Source: Owenia fusiformis
Lineage: Eukaryota; Annelida; Polychaeta; Sabellida; Oweniidae
NCBI GenBank assembly: GCA_903813345.2
Contig: CAIIXF020000010.1
Coordinates: forward strand, 28,422,425-28,482,424
Length of the DNA stretch: 60,000 bases
Direction of reading: 5' to 3'
Below the pieces are notes generated by a model. It was not told where the DNA came from and searched no databases. It worked only from the letters and a program-made list of their open reading frames with translations. Position 1 is the first letter of the stretch; each line of letters starts with the position of its first letter. Shown here piece by piece: positions 1 through 12,100 of the stretch. Made by a program: the position numbers and the translations under genes.

Positions 1-696
1 AAATCAACGTGCACTCTGGCATCGATTAGTATGTTTTCACACGTGTTTTACTTCTATTACTTGCATCATTATTCCACGTTCTTGATTTCTCTATGTAATT
101 AAAAAATCATATTCAATCAATATGTCATTATCTCTAAATGATGTTTTTCCAGAAAGATTCTTTGCCACGAATCTATAATACGAAATTTCAAACATTAACC
201 CTTTAGTTATTCAATCAATTGTAATTCAGAACATTGAATTTTAGTATGGCTATAAAATCATCCTCTTAAATCAATGGGTTAATCTTACAACTTTACACTT
301 CGTGGCCGAACACGAGTTTAATCAATATTCTTTTAATTGTCTTTTTGATTTTTATCAGCTGATAAGAATTTGATTGGAGGAAGAAATCTGAAATCGTGGC
401 AATGTTTTATGTATTTATTCTTGGCGCATCTTGGGGTCTTCCTTTTACAATCATCATCACATATTCATCAGATCAACTTTCCAACTTAACATTAAAGGTA
501 AGGAACTTCTAATGTTTCATTTTAAAGATTTAGATATTAAAATTAGTGAAGTGTGAGATAAAATCTGAGGACATTATTGATAGTTATTTTAACAACTTTA
601 TTAGCATCTCATTTGCAATTGTAAGTTAAGAATTTATAATCTGCAAGGATAGGTGAAATGTGGTGCGTTGTTTTAAGTCACTAGGTTACTTTTCAG
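1..696 (+). other. Upstream region and probable 5' UTR exon of the cyclophilin gene
   Basis: AT-rich DNA with no conserved coding signal. A splice donor (attaaag/gtaagg) lies at 497 and a matching acceptor (cttttcag) ends at 696, just before the cyclophilin start codon, so a non-coding first exon ending at 497 is likely. A short upstream reading frame starts at about 402 and, if spliced, would stop a few codons into the next exon (TCA TAG), so it would be a uORF and not an N-terminal extension. The transcription start was not located. Confidence 0.35.
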
Positions 697-715
697 CGCT
701 CATAGATTCATTACC

Positions 716-3700
716 ATGGCAACCATGTACGTAGCAACGCTCCTGTCCCTAGTGGGACTCGCCTATTGCGGAAAATACACCGTAACGGAAGAGGCATACT
801 TTGACGTCGAAGTACAAGATATGGATGGCCCCGGGGAGGATTACAACGGTCGATTCGTCGTTGCACTGTTCGGTGATACAGCCCCTATGACAACATTGAA
901 CTTCAAATCAATCGTCGAAGGATACAAAAGAGGAAAGGTAAATATAGCTTAATTTTGATGGGCCTTTTTTGTTTGATTATACGTCTACTATTTGTCTCTT
1001 GAATGGTTTTTAATGTTTTGAGCATTATTGGTGCTTCAATGTTACAAAAGAGGAAACGTAAATATATCTTAATTTTTATGGGCTTTTTTGTTTCATCAAA
1101 CGTCTATTTGGTTTATTTTTAATACGTCTCTTGGATGGTTTTTAATGTTTTGAGTATTGGTTTTTCAATGCTAATTGTTTCTAGTTCATATTGAAGTACT
1201 TTTTTCGAATAGTCGATTTTGATTGGATAAAGAATTCGAACGGTTTTAAAATAGTTTTGACAATGCACTCCCAATCAATAAATAGTATTTGTAGACTTGA
1301 TCGTAATGAACTAGAGAGAGAAAGGGTGTGAAATGCGATGCAAAGCAAATGATAAATAAGTTTACTTTTTTAAACAGGTCTTGCAATCCCTTGTCTAAAA
1401 TATATGTTTTTATAAAATTTTTAAAAGCTTAAAATTATTTGGAAATAAGTGAAAACGTGGCCAATGGGCTATTTATGCAGTACCGAACAAAAGAAAGTAT
1501 GTAGGTTCATTACTACTATAAAACAGTTAAGTATGGTCATAGCTTCTGATTTATAATATTTCAAGGATTGCTTTTATTAATCGAACTCCCAAAAATCATA
1601 ATCCGGATAAAAGCAAAATAGTTAGCGTGTTGTGATATTAAGATCTAATTCCTGCTCAAAATAAATAACTTCTAATAAAGTTTCAAATTGTTCAATAAAT
1701 GACGAGTCCTTTTGGGTGGCTAATCATCGATTATCTATGCCACATGGCATTATATTTTTTTACTATAACCAGACTGCCGTGATTTTTCCAATAATCTACG
1801 ATTGTGAAACTCTGCTAAAGCTGTGCACTGATTAATTAAATAGTGTAGACTATATGCGTTTCATGGATTCAAACAGTTGCTTTATAGGCTAGTTGTAACA
1901 GCCACAGATGTTATTGAATTAATTTTTTATTGAACGTGGTGCTTTAAATATGATGCCACGTTGTATAAATGTGCACGTTTCTAACGTGTTACACATCGGT
2001 AGATAATATGTTATACTTGTAATCTATACTTAACACAAATTATTAACTTTTACAATAAATAAATATATAATTCTAAAAAAAATATTTTTAGAATTTAGCA
2101 TGGATTAATATGTTGAATTATTTCTTTTAAATTGGAATTATTTATTTTTTGAATTTCATAAATTGTGTTTGATTATTGTGTTCCAAATAAATCGAGAATA
2201 GTTGGCCTCTTTGAAACATAGTACAAAGGGGACCTTAAATAGAACACATCGATATTAAAATGAAACAAAATCCTATCGTTATAACATAAAAGCAATTCTT
2301 GAATGAATATTTTGTTTCATCAATATGTGTTTTTTCTGGAGCACAGTAAATGATGACACTTGTAGCAGATAAAGACCGCCAGAAGCTGTCCCCTTTTTAT
2401 TTGACCACAGCTTCATCATGATAAACCATGACATCTCATTTCTTCCCAGCAATGAGATGTTTCGGATGAAACAGAAGATGCGATAAGTATCAGAATGACA
2501 ATGCTTACACTTAAAAATTGTTGTATTAGTTAGCTGCAGAATTAGCTGTCTAAAAAAGCTGTTGACGCATGACAAAAATACGTCTCCCAGACCTAGAGGA
2601 CTTTTGATCGTATGCATGTAAAAACCCTCTACTTCATTAGTCAGATAATTGATTGTACAAGTCCTACCTAAATAGATATTTAACCAGTGTTCTTTGTCCC
2701 CCAGGAAACTTTATGGTACAAGGGAACCAACATTCACAGAATCGTGCCTGACTTTGTGATCCAGATGGGAGATATCACAGTCGGAGATGGAACAGGAGGT
2801 AAAGAACTATATATACTAGTAATATATTATTACAACTTATTAAATGTATATGTGATGGGGCATTATAAATCATCCTCCTAAGCAGGTGTCCAGAATCCGT
2901 ACCTCCTTCTTCCAAAAAATAAAGAAGATATTCTGGATTTTGAAGCCCTGTGATCGGAGGATGTTATAAATAAACAACAAATTACTAACTGAGGAACCTT
3001 GATCATTGAGGATAGAGTACTACAACTTATTACAACTTTTAAGTACTTAACTATAACTTAACTAGATATAGTGTTTATTACAACTTTTAAATATTATATT
3101 ATACCATATTATTTTACATTATATTATATTATATCATATCATATCATATCATATTAAATATTAAGTCAGGATTTCCATGTTCACTACTCAAACAATAGGT
3201 TAATGTGTTAAGCTATGCTATCGCAACTCACTAATGAGGGGGAGGGGTATGGCTCATTAATTGTGGGATGATTATGAGGATTTTTTGCAACATACTTACT
3301 AAAGGGATATACAGTAAAACTTGTTAAACGGAGCACCACTACACCTCTCAGAACACTTTACCCATACACATGATGTCAGCATGCATCTCTAGATTTGTCA
3401 CTTCACCTTAGTTTTATTTGCCAGGGGGGGTCAGTTTTCATGAATATCCAGAGGAGATTCGAATTTGACAATTTGTTGTTATAGGTAGAAGTATATTCGG
3501 AGAGAAATTCAATGACGAGGATTTCGTTTTGAGCCACAGAGCACCAGGATGGTTGGCTATGGCCAATCACGGCAAAGACACCAACGCTTCACAGTTCTAC
3601 ATTCTTCTCAACAAGGCTCGTTGGTTGGATGGCAAACACGTCGTCTTCGGCAAGGTTGTCCGTGGCATGGTAAGTTGTAAACTATAGTATAAAGTAGGTT

Positions 3701-5604
3701 TTACTCTTTTCAATCTGGTTTTGATTTTAAAGTAAGTTTGTAAGTAAAGTATTTATTAGAGTCTTACGCTGTACAAATTAAAATACATTTCAAAACAATT
3801 AATCAAAACAACAGCTCAGCTGGCTCCGGCTTGTGAGAGACTTTTGATGTTAAAAGAGGTTATTTTGCACAGCAAATTAGAGACGATCCACTGATCCCAC
3901 CTAACACATTCAGAATATATCCAACTACCCAACCAGAATTCCATTCATGGAGTTTTTACATGTCTTCACTCAGAGCAGAGGGCAGAATTAAAATACTAGT
4001 ACTTATAGCTTCTGGTCTCCAGGGTTCGAATGTTTAATATTGAATTAAAATATCAACATTATTTTTCAAACACTTTTAAATAATTTAGTTGTACTAGGCT
4101 ACTTTGGAGAATTCAAAAATTTCAAAATTATTTCAATATAATTCAGCTCATTCCTTGTTTGTCCTTAATTGTTCTCGTGTATTGTTCTCATAAATTGGTT
4201 TAATTACATTTCATGGATTTTCACATTTTGATCAGGTTTATGTAGATTAAAAGTATCCTATATCATAAATTGTTTTGTAATTAATCAAAAGGAAATCAAC
4301 TCAGTTGTGTGTTGTACACCTGCTGGACCAGAACACAATGACCAGTGTGTGTGCCTGAAACATGTGTGTGAAACATATGTGTGTGATAAAATCTGTTGTG
4401 CCCATGCTGACATATCTCGGTGGAATGACAGTCACCGTGTCCAGTTTAAAATGTCAGTAGTCATTAATTCAGTCGATATAAATCTAAATTTAAAAAATGG
4501 ATAGTCTGGGATATGCAAAAAACACCAATAAACATGCGTAGGTAACTCTTAAAAGTATACAGGGATGAAAAAATCAAGCCTTTAATTCAAATTTTAGACA
4601 GAATTAGTGGAATAGATTCAACATTAGTGAGACGATTTTTATTGATTTTTGCAGTTATTAGTTTAATCATAATTCTGATCAAAATCCATGCGCACATTTC
4701 CAATAAATTCTCACATATGGCGTTAATGTACATAATTTCAACAACTTTAGCATTTGAATTTCAAAAATATCTGTTGTGAAGATTTTTTGAACTGCAATAA
4801 ATCTGTACTTTCAAAATCTTCTTATAGAAACACCGATTCCCACCGTGTGACAACAATTTCTAAAATGAACAGATTCTAGCTATGATTTTTACTGTACTAA
4901 AGTTGGACTTCTTGCTTCTTAATTCATATTTGGAAATGGCAAGAAAAGAGTCTATACTGCTAATGTATCATTATCTCACTTTGATATATCTTATTTTGTG
5001 AGGATTGAACATGCATCATATTTTTTATTTATTGATATTTTTTATTACTATAACTATAATTGTCTGATCATTAAAATAATGGGTGGTAGTCGACACTAGG
5101 TACCCATAAGTGGGAACATGTATATCAGTGCATATATTAATAGTTTTTCTTTGATGAATATGGTGAATACCAACTAGCAGGCCCGTAGCCAGGGGGGGTT
5201 CGATGGGTTTGAGCGAGCCCCCCCCCCACCTGGCCAAAAATTCTTTCAAAATCATGCAGTTTCTCACCATTCTGAGCACTTTTTAAGTGATTTTGGCCAT
5301 TTTTGGGCCAAAAGTGAACCCCCTTTGCAAATCCTGGCTACGGGCTGAACTAGTGACGTTGGTGTTTGTATTTTGGTACACTACACAGTCTTTTTTTACT
5401 TGTAATTGTGGACTACTAATGCCGTAATCTTATTTTCTAATTTTGTACTTTCAGGATGTGATTCGTACACTTGGAGAAGTCCCAGCTGACCCCAACACCG
5501 CTGTCCCCAAGAAGAAGGTCAAAATTGTCGATTGTGGCATTGTTGGTATTGAGAAGAAATATGATCTGAAGAATGATGAACTCGACTCTGAAGATGATTT
5601 ATAA
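716..5604 (+). CDS. Secreted cyclophilin-type peptidyl-prolyl cis-trans isomerase (4 coding exons)
   Basis: Catalyses cis-trans isomerisation of prolyl bonds, probably in the secretory pathway. Coding exons are 716-937, 2705-2798, 3485-3669 and 5455-5604; phases agree at all three junctions and give 216 aa, the usual size of cyclophilin B-like proteins. Residues 1-18 form a hydrophobic signal peptide ending at AYCGK. The cyclophilin core follows: [14 protein letters not shown] carries the active-site Arg, Phe, Met and Gln positions. GDGTGG and ASQFYILL are further core motifs. The Trp of [12 protein letters not shown] is the position linked to cyclosporin binding. The second Gly of the common IQGGD is Met here. 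The C-terminus is acidic (DSEDDL) and has no KDEL-type signal, so retention in the ER is not shown. ATG at 716 is chosen because it follows the acceptor at 696; ATG at 725 is an alternative. Best guess is PPIB-like; the exact orthologue is uncertain. Confidence 0.93.
922..1170 (+). repeat. Tandem duplication spanning the exon 1 splice donor of the cyclophilin gene
   Basis: The end of exon 1 and the start of intron 1 (from about 922, tacaaaagaggaaag/gtaaata) recur at about 1043 as tacaaaagaggaaacgtaaata. Similarity continues for roughly 120 bp (the shared text tggtttttaatgttttgag is seen in both). In the second copy the last exonic base of the donor is C and not G, so that site is probably weaker. 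Confidence 0.8.
3105..3155. repeat. AT-rich simple repeat (atatt / atcat units)
   Basis: Intron 2 of the cyclophilin gene contains a run of five-base units, atatt then atcat, between about 3105 and 3155. This is a microsatellite with no evident function. Confidence 0.7.
5181..5345. mobile_element. Short inverted-repeat element (MITE-like), family 1
   Basis: A 165-bp element in cyclophilin intron 3 bounded by perfect 13-bp inverted repeats, gcccgtagccagg and cctggctacgggc. The inside has G/C runs and no coding capacity. A fragment with the same end (cccgtagcc) and a similar 'gggggttcacttttc' inside occurs at about 30809-30875. The element class is inferred from the shape only; a target-site duplication was not firmly identified. 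Confidence 0.65.
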
Positions 5605-6369
5605 ACACTTCTTACTTCTATTTAATATAAACACTGTTTATAAACACTAGCTCATTTTTATAATTTCATTATTAAATGTTGTTATTGTTGATTAAATTAA
5701 ATTTAACAATTGATTGACTAATTAATTAAATAATTGATTTAATTAATTGATTAATTAATACAATTATTAAAAAATGTAGCAAAGGTGCAAAACATGGACT
5801 CCAATAATGTTGTAATAAAAATCTAGTTTTATACGAGTCTTTTATGGCCAAACTCTGAGTGAAAAATCTAGTCAAACTGCACTCTTGAAAGAAAATTACT
5901 TATATATGAGAAAAATCTCATGAAAAAGTAAAATGTAGTCAATGCACTTCCAATGTAGTAGATTTCATACAGGGTGTCAGTGTGATGTAATATTGCTAAG
6001 ACACTGTTGTAATTCCCTGGGTCACCCTATAAATGTTAGCTAATTCTGTATTGACTTGTAATATGCACAGTTCACTGGTGCCATACTGTATGTAAATATT
6101 TGCCAATGTCAACTGTAGAAATAAAAAACTTAAATAAGTATCTGATATTCTATTTATTCATTAAGGAATATTCAACACTTTTAAAGGGTTTTGCAAACAA
6201 CGAATATGTTCCTTAGAAAGTATCAAAACACAAAAGTTACGAGAGAAAATAGTTCATTATTTTATGTAGTTTTATTGTACTGTTTTGAGAAACATAGACT
6301 ATCACAATAAAATGCTGTACAAAGTGAAAATTCTCATGAGTTACTATCTAGTACATGATACATAATATA

Positions 6370-7690
6370 AAGAGCAACACGGCACTGACACGCAAAGTGT
6401 CACCACCTGCCATTTGTTACAGATTCTGACAGCCGAACACCAACTGCCAAACACTACAAATGCACTCATCAAATTCGCAGGACTCGGAAAAACAATTCAC
6501 TGTTATGAATTGACAGCCACCCATCTAGTTTCCTAAAATGTGGGGTCAAACAAAAAAATATTTTGATTTTGAACAAAGATCTGTAGTTAACCCCACATTA
6601 TTGAAATTTTGAGTGTCAGTTAGTGAAAATCGAATGTTTCCCCAATTTTTGAAATGTGATGAGCCTATATATGAAAAGTAAATTCACCGACAACAAAACT
6701 ACACCTACCTAATTCTTAAATAAAGATGGTGATTTTCATAATGCATTTTCTGTGTACTCCATGAACATACTCTATAGGTTTCCACCCCTGCTAGTGTAAA
6801 GTGAAAAATACAGTACAATTCCATGTATAGCAGTAAATCCTGTATATCTCAACACCTCTGTAATCAGAACGATACCTTGTTAGTGAAACCTTGAAATCGA
6901 ACATCTGCTACTTTTAACGCTTTTTGCTTGTACACGTGGTGTTCAGGTTAGCCAGGTTTTACTGTATTTCAAAATTGACAATTATAACATATTCGAACAG
7001 GACAATTCAATTTCCCAGTTTAGGAATACGGAAGTATTAATTCCTTTTGTCCCTTACTTCATTAATTTCCAATGGAAATCATACTTTTTGTATCATAGAC
7101 AAAGCATTAACATCTCCCACCTGCCATTTTTGCAGACAACAAACAGCAACTGCCAAACACCATCCATAAAAAAATTTCTGACGGTGACATAAAAAATTGA
7201 AAATTTATTGGAAAAATGGTATTTGATAGTTTATTGATAGAACATTATGATAAAATGGCATTATGATTTCCCAAATCTTTACTGATTACTAGATATAGTA
7301 CATTGTGAACAACAAAGTGTACATAACCCACTGTGGGTATTCTCAAAGGCTATTGTAAAAGCCAATAAAAATTCAAATGAGGATAGTAAAGCTAAGTTCA
7401 CACCAACGGCGCTTTGATGGCGCCATAAAAGAGCCATTGGTGTGAACTTAGCTTAAGCCCAATCAACCTGTTTTAGATATCTTCTCTGTAAGATAGAATA
7501 TAATAAAATTCTACCGCTGATGCCTAAAACCTAAAATGGATATTCTGGATCTGGAGCTATGTTATTTCAGGATGTCAGTAACTAATGAACAAGGCATTAA
7601 CATGCAAAATGTCACATTCTCCCATTTGTTACAGACGCCGACCTCCACATGCAGAGCACCGTCCACAAAAAGACTTTAAGCCCAAGTTGA
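6370..7690. repeat. Cluster of three copies of a dispersed ~150-bp repeat, family 2
   Basis: Copies at about 6370-6500, 7099-7200 and 7588-7690 share the core 'aatgtcaccacctgccattt' (variants 'gttacagac', 'caccaactgccaaacacc'). Other copies lie at about 17615-17765, 47470-47620, 50065-50225 and 53380-53495, all in introns or intergenic DNA. No poly-A tail or promoter boxes were recognised, so SINE versus MITE cannot be decided by eye. Confidence 0.7.
7389..7454. repeat. Perfect 18-bp inverted repeat (hairpin)
   Basis: Arms aagctaagttcacaccaa (7389-7406) and ttggtgtgaacttagctt (7437-7454) are perfectly complementary and enclose a 30-bp loop with its own tggcgcca palindrome. Probably a tiny MITE. 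Confidence 0.8.
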
Positions 7691-8761
7691 GAAGAGTTCA
7701 CTGTGTTATAGAAAATACACTAACATTACAAAATCTCACTACCTGGTGAGTTTGGTTGCAAATGGTTACAAAAGGGTAACAATTGTTATGGATGCCAATG
7801 CTAAACTCCAGTTACAGTGGATATAACAATATATCAACACTTCTTAGAGATGCATATAACTATCAATGTGTTAATATTAAGAGAAGAATAATGACATAAA
7901 CTGACATGGACTGTTTTGAGTTTGACAATTTATTCCCTTATGAACTATATTCAAACTAATTCAATCTAATAAGAATGTGACATATCAAGTGATGTGACAA
8001 ACCAAACTGCTCTTGGGCCAATTTCACATCATCTCTCAATATTTGAAGTGTCTGACGTTTTGGCATTTTTCATCAACTGCAAGTGTCAGGATACTGAAGT
8101 GAAATGTTGCATTGTGGGATATCACAATAATGTATTCATTTGACGTGACATTGTAGAATACTGCAGTATCCTTGGTGAGAATGGAGCAAACTAAAATGTC
8201 ATCTTGTTGTCCTCTCATTCTGATGTCATGTCATGTCATGATATCATAGGACATGACATCATAGGACATGACATCATAGCTTAATCAGAGGAAATGTCTT
8301 ATGTAATGAGAAGTCAAAGTCTGGAGGCTCCTGAAAGAATTAAAAAATGCCAAATTAAAAATCAATCAACGGTTATCCATTTCAAAAGTTTCCATCATGT
8401 ACTTCATTTTCTAAACACTGTATTTCTGTACTTCAAACAGATGTTCAATCTTGGAGGTGAATATATCTATATTTATTCCATAGTTAGCATGATATTCATA
8501 GGATAACATGTGAAAATAAAAACGGTATTTTTGTAATCAGTGGTAAAATATGATATTTTTGACAAATTTTGACTTTACCATAACATACGGTTTTTTAGCC
8601 ATGACATACGACGTCGTATGCGATGGTTTATGGATTTTTGCTACTTCAGACTCAAAACGAGGCTAAGTGTCAACATCGCCGGATCGTTTGGAAATTCGAA
8701 TTAAATAACTTAATTTCCGACGATTCTGATGGTGACTTTAACTATGGAATAAAAAGAACAT

Positions 8762-8891
8762 CCTATGATTTACTCGTGATATGATTTTAATCCACTCATG
8801 GATATTGATATCTGCACTCTCTCGCTACGCTCGCTCGTGCAGATATCATATCCATTCGTGGATAAAAATCATATCACTCATAAATCATAGG
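8762..8891. mobile_element. Palindromic MITE-like element, arms about 55 bp
   Basis: The left arm starts cctatgatttactcgtgata and the right arm ends tatcactcataaatcatagg; both contain 'ggatat...atatctgcac' or its complement. The centre (tctcgctacgctcgctc) is unique. No reading frame of note. It lies downstream of the NAA35 3' end. Confidence 0.75.
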
Positions 8892-9137
8892 ATATCCTCT
8901 ATGTATTTGTTCAAGTATCAAGATATCAAAATTATCCCTCTCCCAGTACACCAAGGATCAAATATCTTAAAAAGTTTACTTGTCAAAATTTAATGAGGAA
9001 GTTCTTAATCATTATTCATTATTCATTCCTTAATCTCTGTACATGTACTTCCAGCCAATTTCATTTTAGGTGGATGGGTAAAAGGCATCGATCTTTACAA
9101 ATGGTCTATTCATTCACATGAGATGGAGGGATACCAT

Positions 9138-12100
9138 CTATATATTAAGTACCTTTGAGTCCTTCTTGTGGCCTCCTGCTAGCAGCTTCAACACTACAAA
9201 GTTGTTCTTGGCAATTTTCACTAGATTCTGAATCTGAAAATGCGAGACTACATTTACTTAACATGTTTAGTATAAGTTTAAATTAGTTCTTTTAGTTCTT
9301 TTGAAGATAAGAATAAGTCAGGTTTATCTTCTCATAGATCATATAATTTTCAAAATATGATATTTTTTGAATTTGATAATCTTAGGGAAACCCAATATAA
9401 AATGATTTAGGGAGACACAAGTGTATTGATGATGGATTATGTTACAGACATTTCCATTAATATAGAGACTCGCATTTTGAATACCTTAGTATGATAAATT
9501 GTGATTATGTTAATACATACCTCCTTATTTGGATTGGTTAGGCTTTCATAGCATGTCTAATACACACCTCCTTATTTGGATTGGTTAGGCTTTCATAGCA
9601 TGTCTAATACACACCTCCTTATTTGGATTGGTTAGGCTTTCATAGCATGTCTAATACATACCTCCTTATTTGGATTGGTTAGGCTTTCATAGCATGTCTT
9701 TGCCTGTTGAAAACACTTGGAGGCAGATGAATAAACATCAGATATAGTTGGTTTCACCTGACAGTGGGTGATATCTGTCATATCCTATAAGACAATTACT
9801 ATGATATAACAATGATATCCTATAGAGGTTGCAGAAGAACAGGGAAAAAATTACAGGCATATACATAGTGAACATAACAGTTGATGGCACTAGCAGTCGG
9901 TGATATCTGGCATTTCCTATAAGATACTCACTATGATATAACAATGAAATCCTATAGAAGGGGCAAGATAACAGGAGATGCTTTGAGGCAGATATAGGCA
10001 TAAACCCCAGTATCCCAGAAAACCTCTTTATCCATTGTTAGTATGTACTAAAAATAGGTTTTAACTCTGTTTAATTGAGATTTTAAATACTGCCACTTAC
10101 GTGTAATATGTTTTCGTAAATCTGAAACAACATTATAAACATATTACATACCTTAAACTGAGAATACTGTATGGCAGGTGGTGTTGCTAGGTTTCCAAAT
10201 GGTGCAAACCTGTGATTGTAGCGAATTTCCTCATCCCCAAATTCAAACTCTGGCTTTTTGTATTTGTCATCCAGCTTCAGTCCTACTAATGCCTGGAAAA
10301 AGATTATACATCCCCAATCTGCACTCTGAAATCACGTTACTTTACGGTACCGTATAGGGCACTGTATGGTACCATTTATATGGTACCCTATGGTACATTA
10401 AGAGTATACAACAGCTGAGTAACAATTAGAAATAAGCCAATAAGAGTTTGTTTTGCAGCTTTGTTAAAAATATAACTATTTCAAAGAAAAATGTCCATTG
10501 TTAGTCCTATTTAACATCTGCTCCATAGCATACCACTTGTGGACTGGAGCCTGTAAATTACTATAGAGTCAATATTTTCTTCAATCTTAAAAAAAAAATT
10601 TCTTACAGAATCCCTCACAGTGCTTATTTTCTAAAAATGGATATATGACAATTGTTCTTCAGATTTGTATTACATGCATTAGCCTACATAAAAATGAATA
10701 TGAGCACTGCTTCAGATTTATATTACATGCATTAGCCTACATAAAAATGAATATGAGCACTGCTTCAGATTTATATTACATGCATTAGCCTACATAAAAT
10801 GAATATGAGCACTGCTTCAGATTTGTATTACATGCATTAGCCTACGTAAAATGAATATGAGCACTGCTTCAGATTTGTATTACATGCATTAGCCTACATA
10901 AAATGAATATGAGCACTGCTTCAGACAAATATAATGTCATTACTAAGTGAGTAAAGTAATTGGCCATAGCCAAACCATTTATATTCCTTGCTGAATCCAC
11001 TATTCTCCTCTCTATTCCTTGCAATTACATGTTTTACCTTATAATAGCCTCCACACATGCTCTGATGTCCTTGGTTTGTCAGCACCTCACGTTGGTATGG
11101 TCTCGTTTTACGTTTCTTCTTGCTGCGTTTCTTGCCTCCTTTTTGCTGGTCTGAAAAATTCAATTGATAAAAATAAATGTCTGAATTTTAACATTTGAAC
11201 ATGTTGTCTTTTGATAATTAATAAAGAATCCTTAATGTACTTGTAGCAGTAAATATTAGCATGTATGCATGATCTCTACACCAATCATTTTCTGTACACA
11301 CAAAGTCTGTATACAAAATAATCTCTCCTTTTCAATCATGTTATTTATTTAGAGGTTATGTCACTATCGTGGCATATATGCCCGAGGTCTCAGTGATATA
11401 TGGCCCGACCTTGGGAGGGACATTGATCTCTGAGAACCGAGGGCATATGTGCCACGATAGTGACATAAACGATTTATAACATATCAATGATGATGTAGAC
11501 TGGTCAGAGAGCACCATTTTCTTATAGAATTGACAAACAAATGGTTTGAAAATGATTGAAATGAGTTTAGAAAATTGCTCGCGCAGTTTTATCTTCGATT
11601 GATTGGTTATGACGTCAGTGCCTTGACCAATCAGAAAGTTAGCGGGCGCGGGCTTTCAAAACTTATATTGGCCCGCTGTCTTGTGTACACTTTGCACTAT
11701 ACATCATCATAGGTATGTTATAAATATAATTATTTTATAGTTTTTATTAGTGAAATTGGATAAGGACTGTCAAGAACATGTTTTGAATTTATTATGGTGA
11801 ATTTATTGCTTTGATATTTGGCTCAGATTTGTATTTAAAAAAAAACTAAACACAGAGCAAAATAAAGTCAGATTGAACAGATAACTAGGAAAGTCAGTCA
11901 TTAACTCATGGCTCAAGAAGTAAATACAAAGACTATGATTTATATTGCTTCATTTCATTAAGATATTCAAACATTATATGAACCTAGTTGACATTTTAAT
12001 GTGCTAAAACCTTTACAAACATTCAGCTGTTTTTAACTTAAAAGAAAAAACTACATCAAAATGGCTGAAAAAACAGAAAACTCTTGTGATGATAAGCAAG

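Larger units (their letters stand above)
5605..9137. other. Intergenic region between the cyclophilin gene and the NAA35 3' end
   Basis: AT-rich, with no convincing conserved coding exon. AATAAA-type signals following the cyclophilin stop at about 5814 and 6120 may serve its 3' end. The region holds three copies of a dispersed ~150-bp repeat (about 6370-6500, 7099-7200 and 7588-7690), a hairpin at 7389-7454, an inverted-repeat element at 8762-8891 and a tgtca/catgac simple repeat at 8222-8280. The expected last NAA35 exon was looked for here and not found. Confidence 0.6.

Noticed and set aside
2279-2617. 112-residue minus-strand frame in cyclophilin intron 1
   Set aside because: No recognisable motif, no splice context, biased composition; likely chance.
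4010-4035. Short 'ggttcgaat' text resembling a tRNA T-loop
   Set aside because: No acceptor stem, D-arm or anticodon arm could be folded around it.
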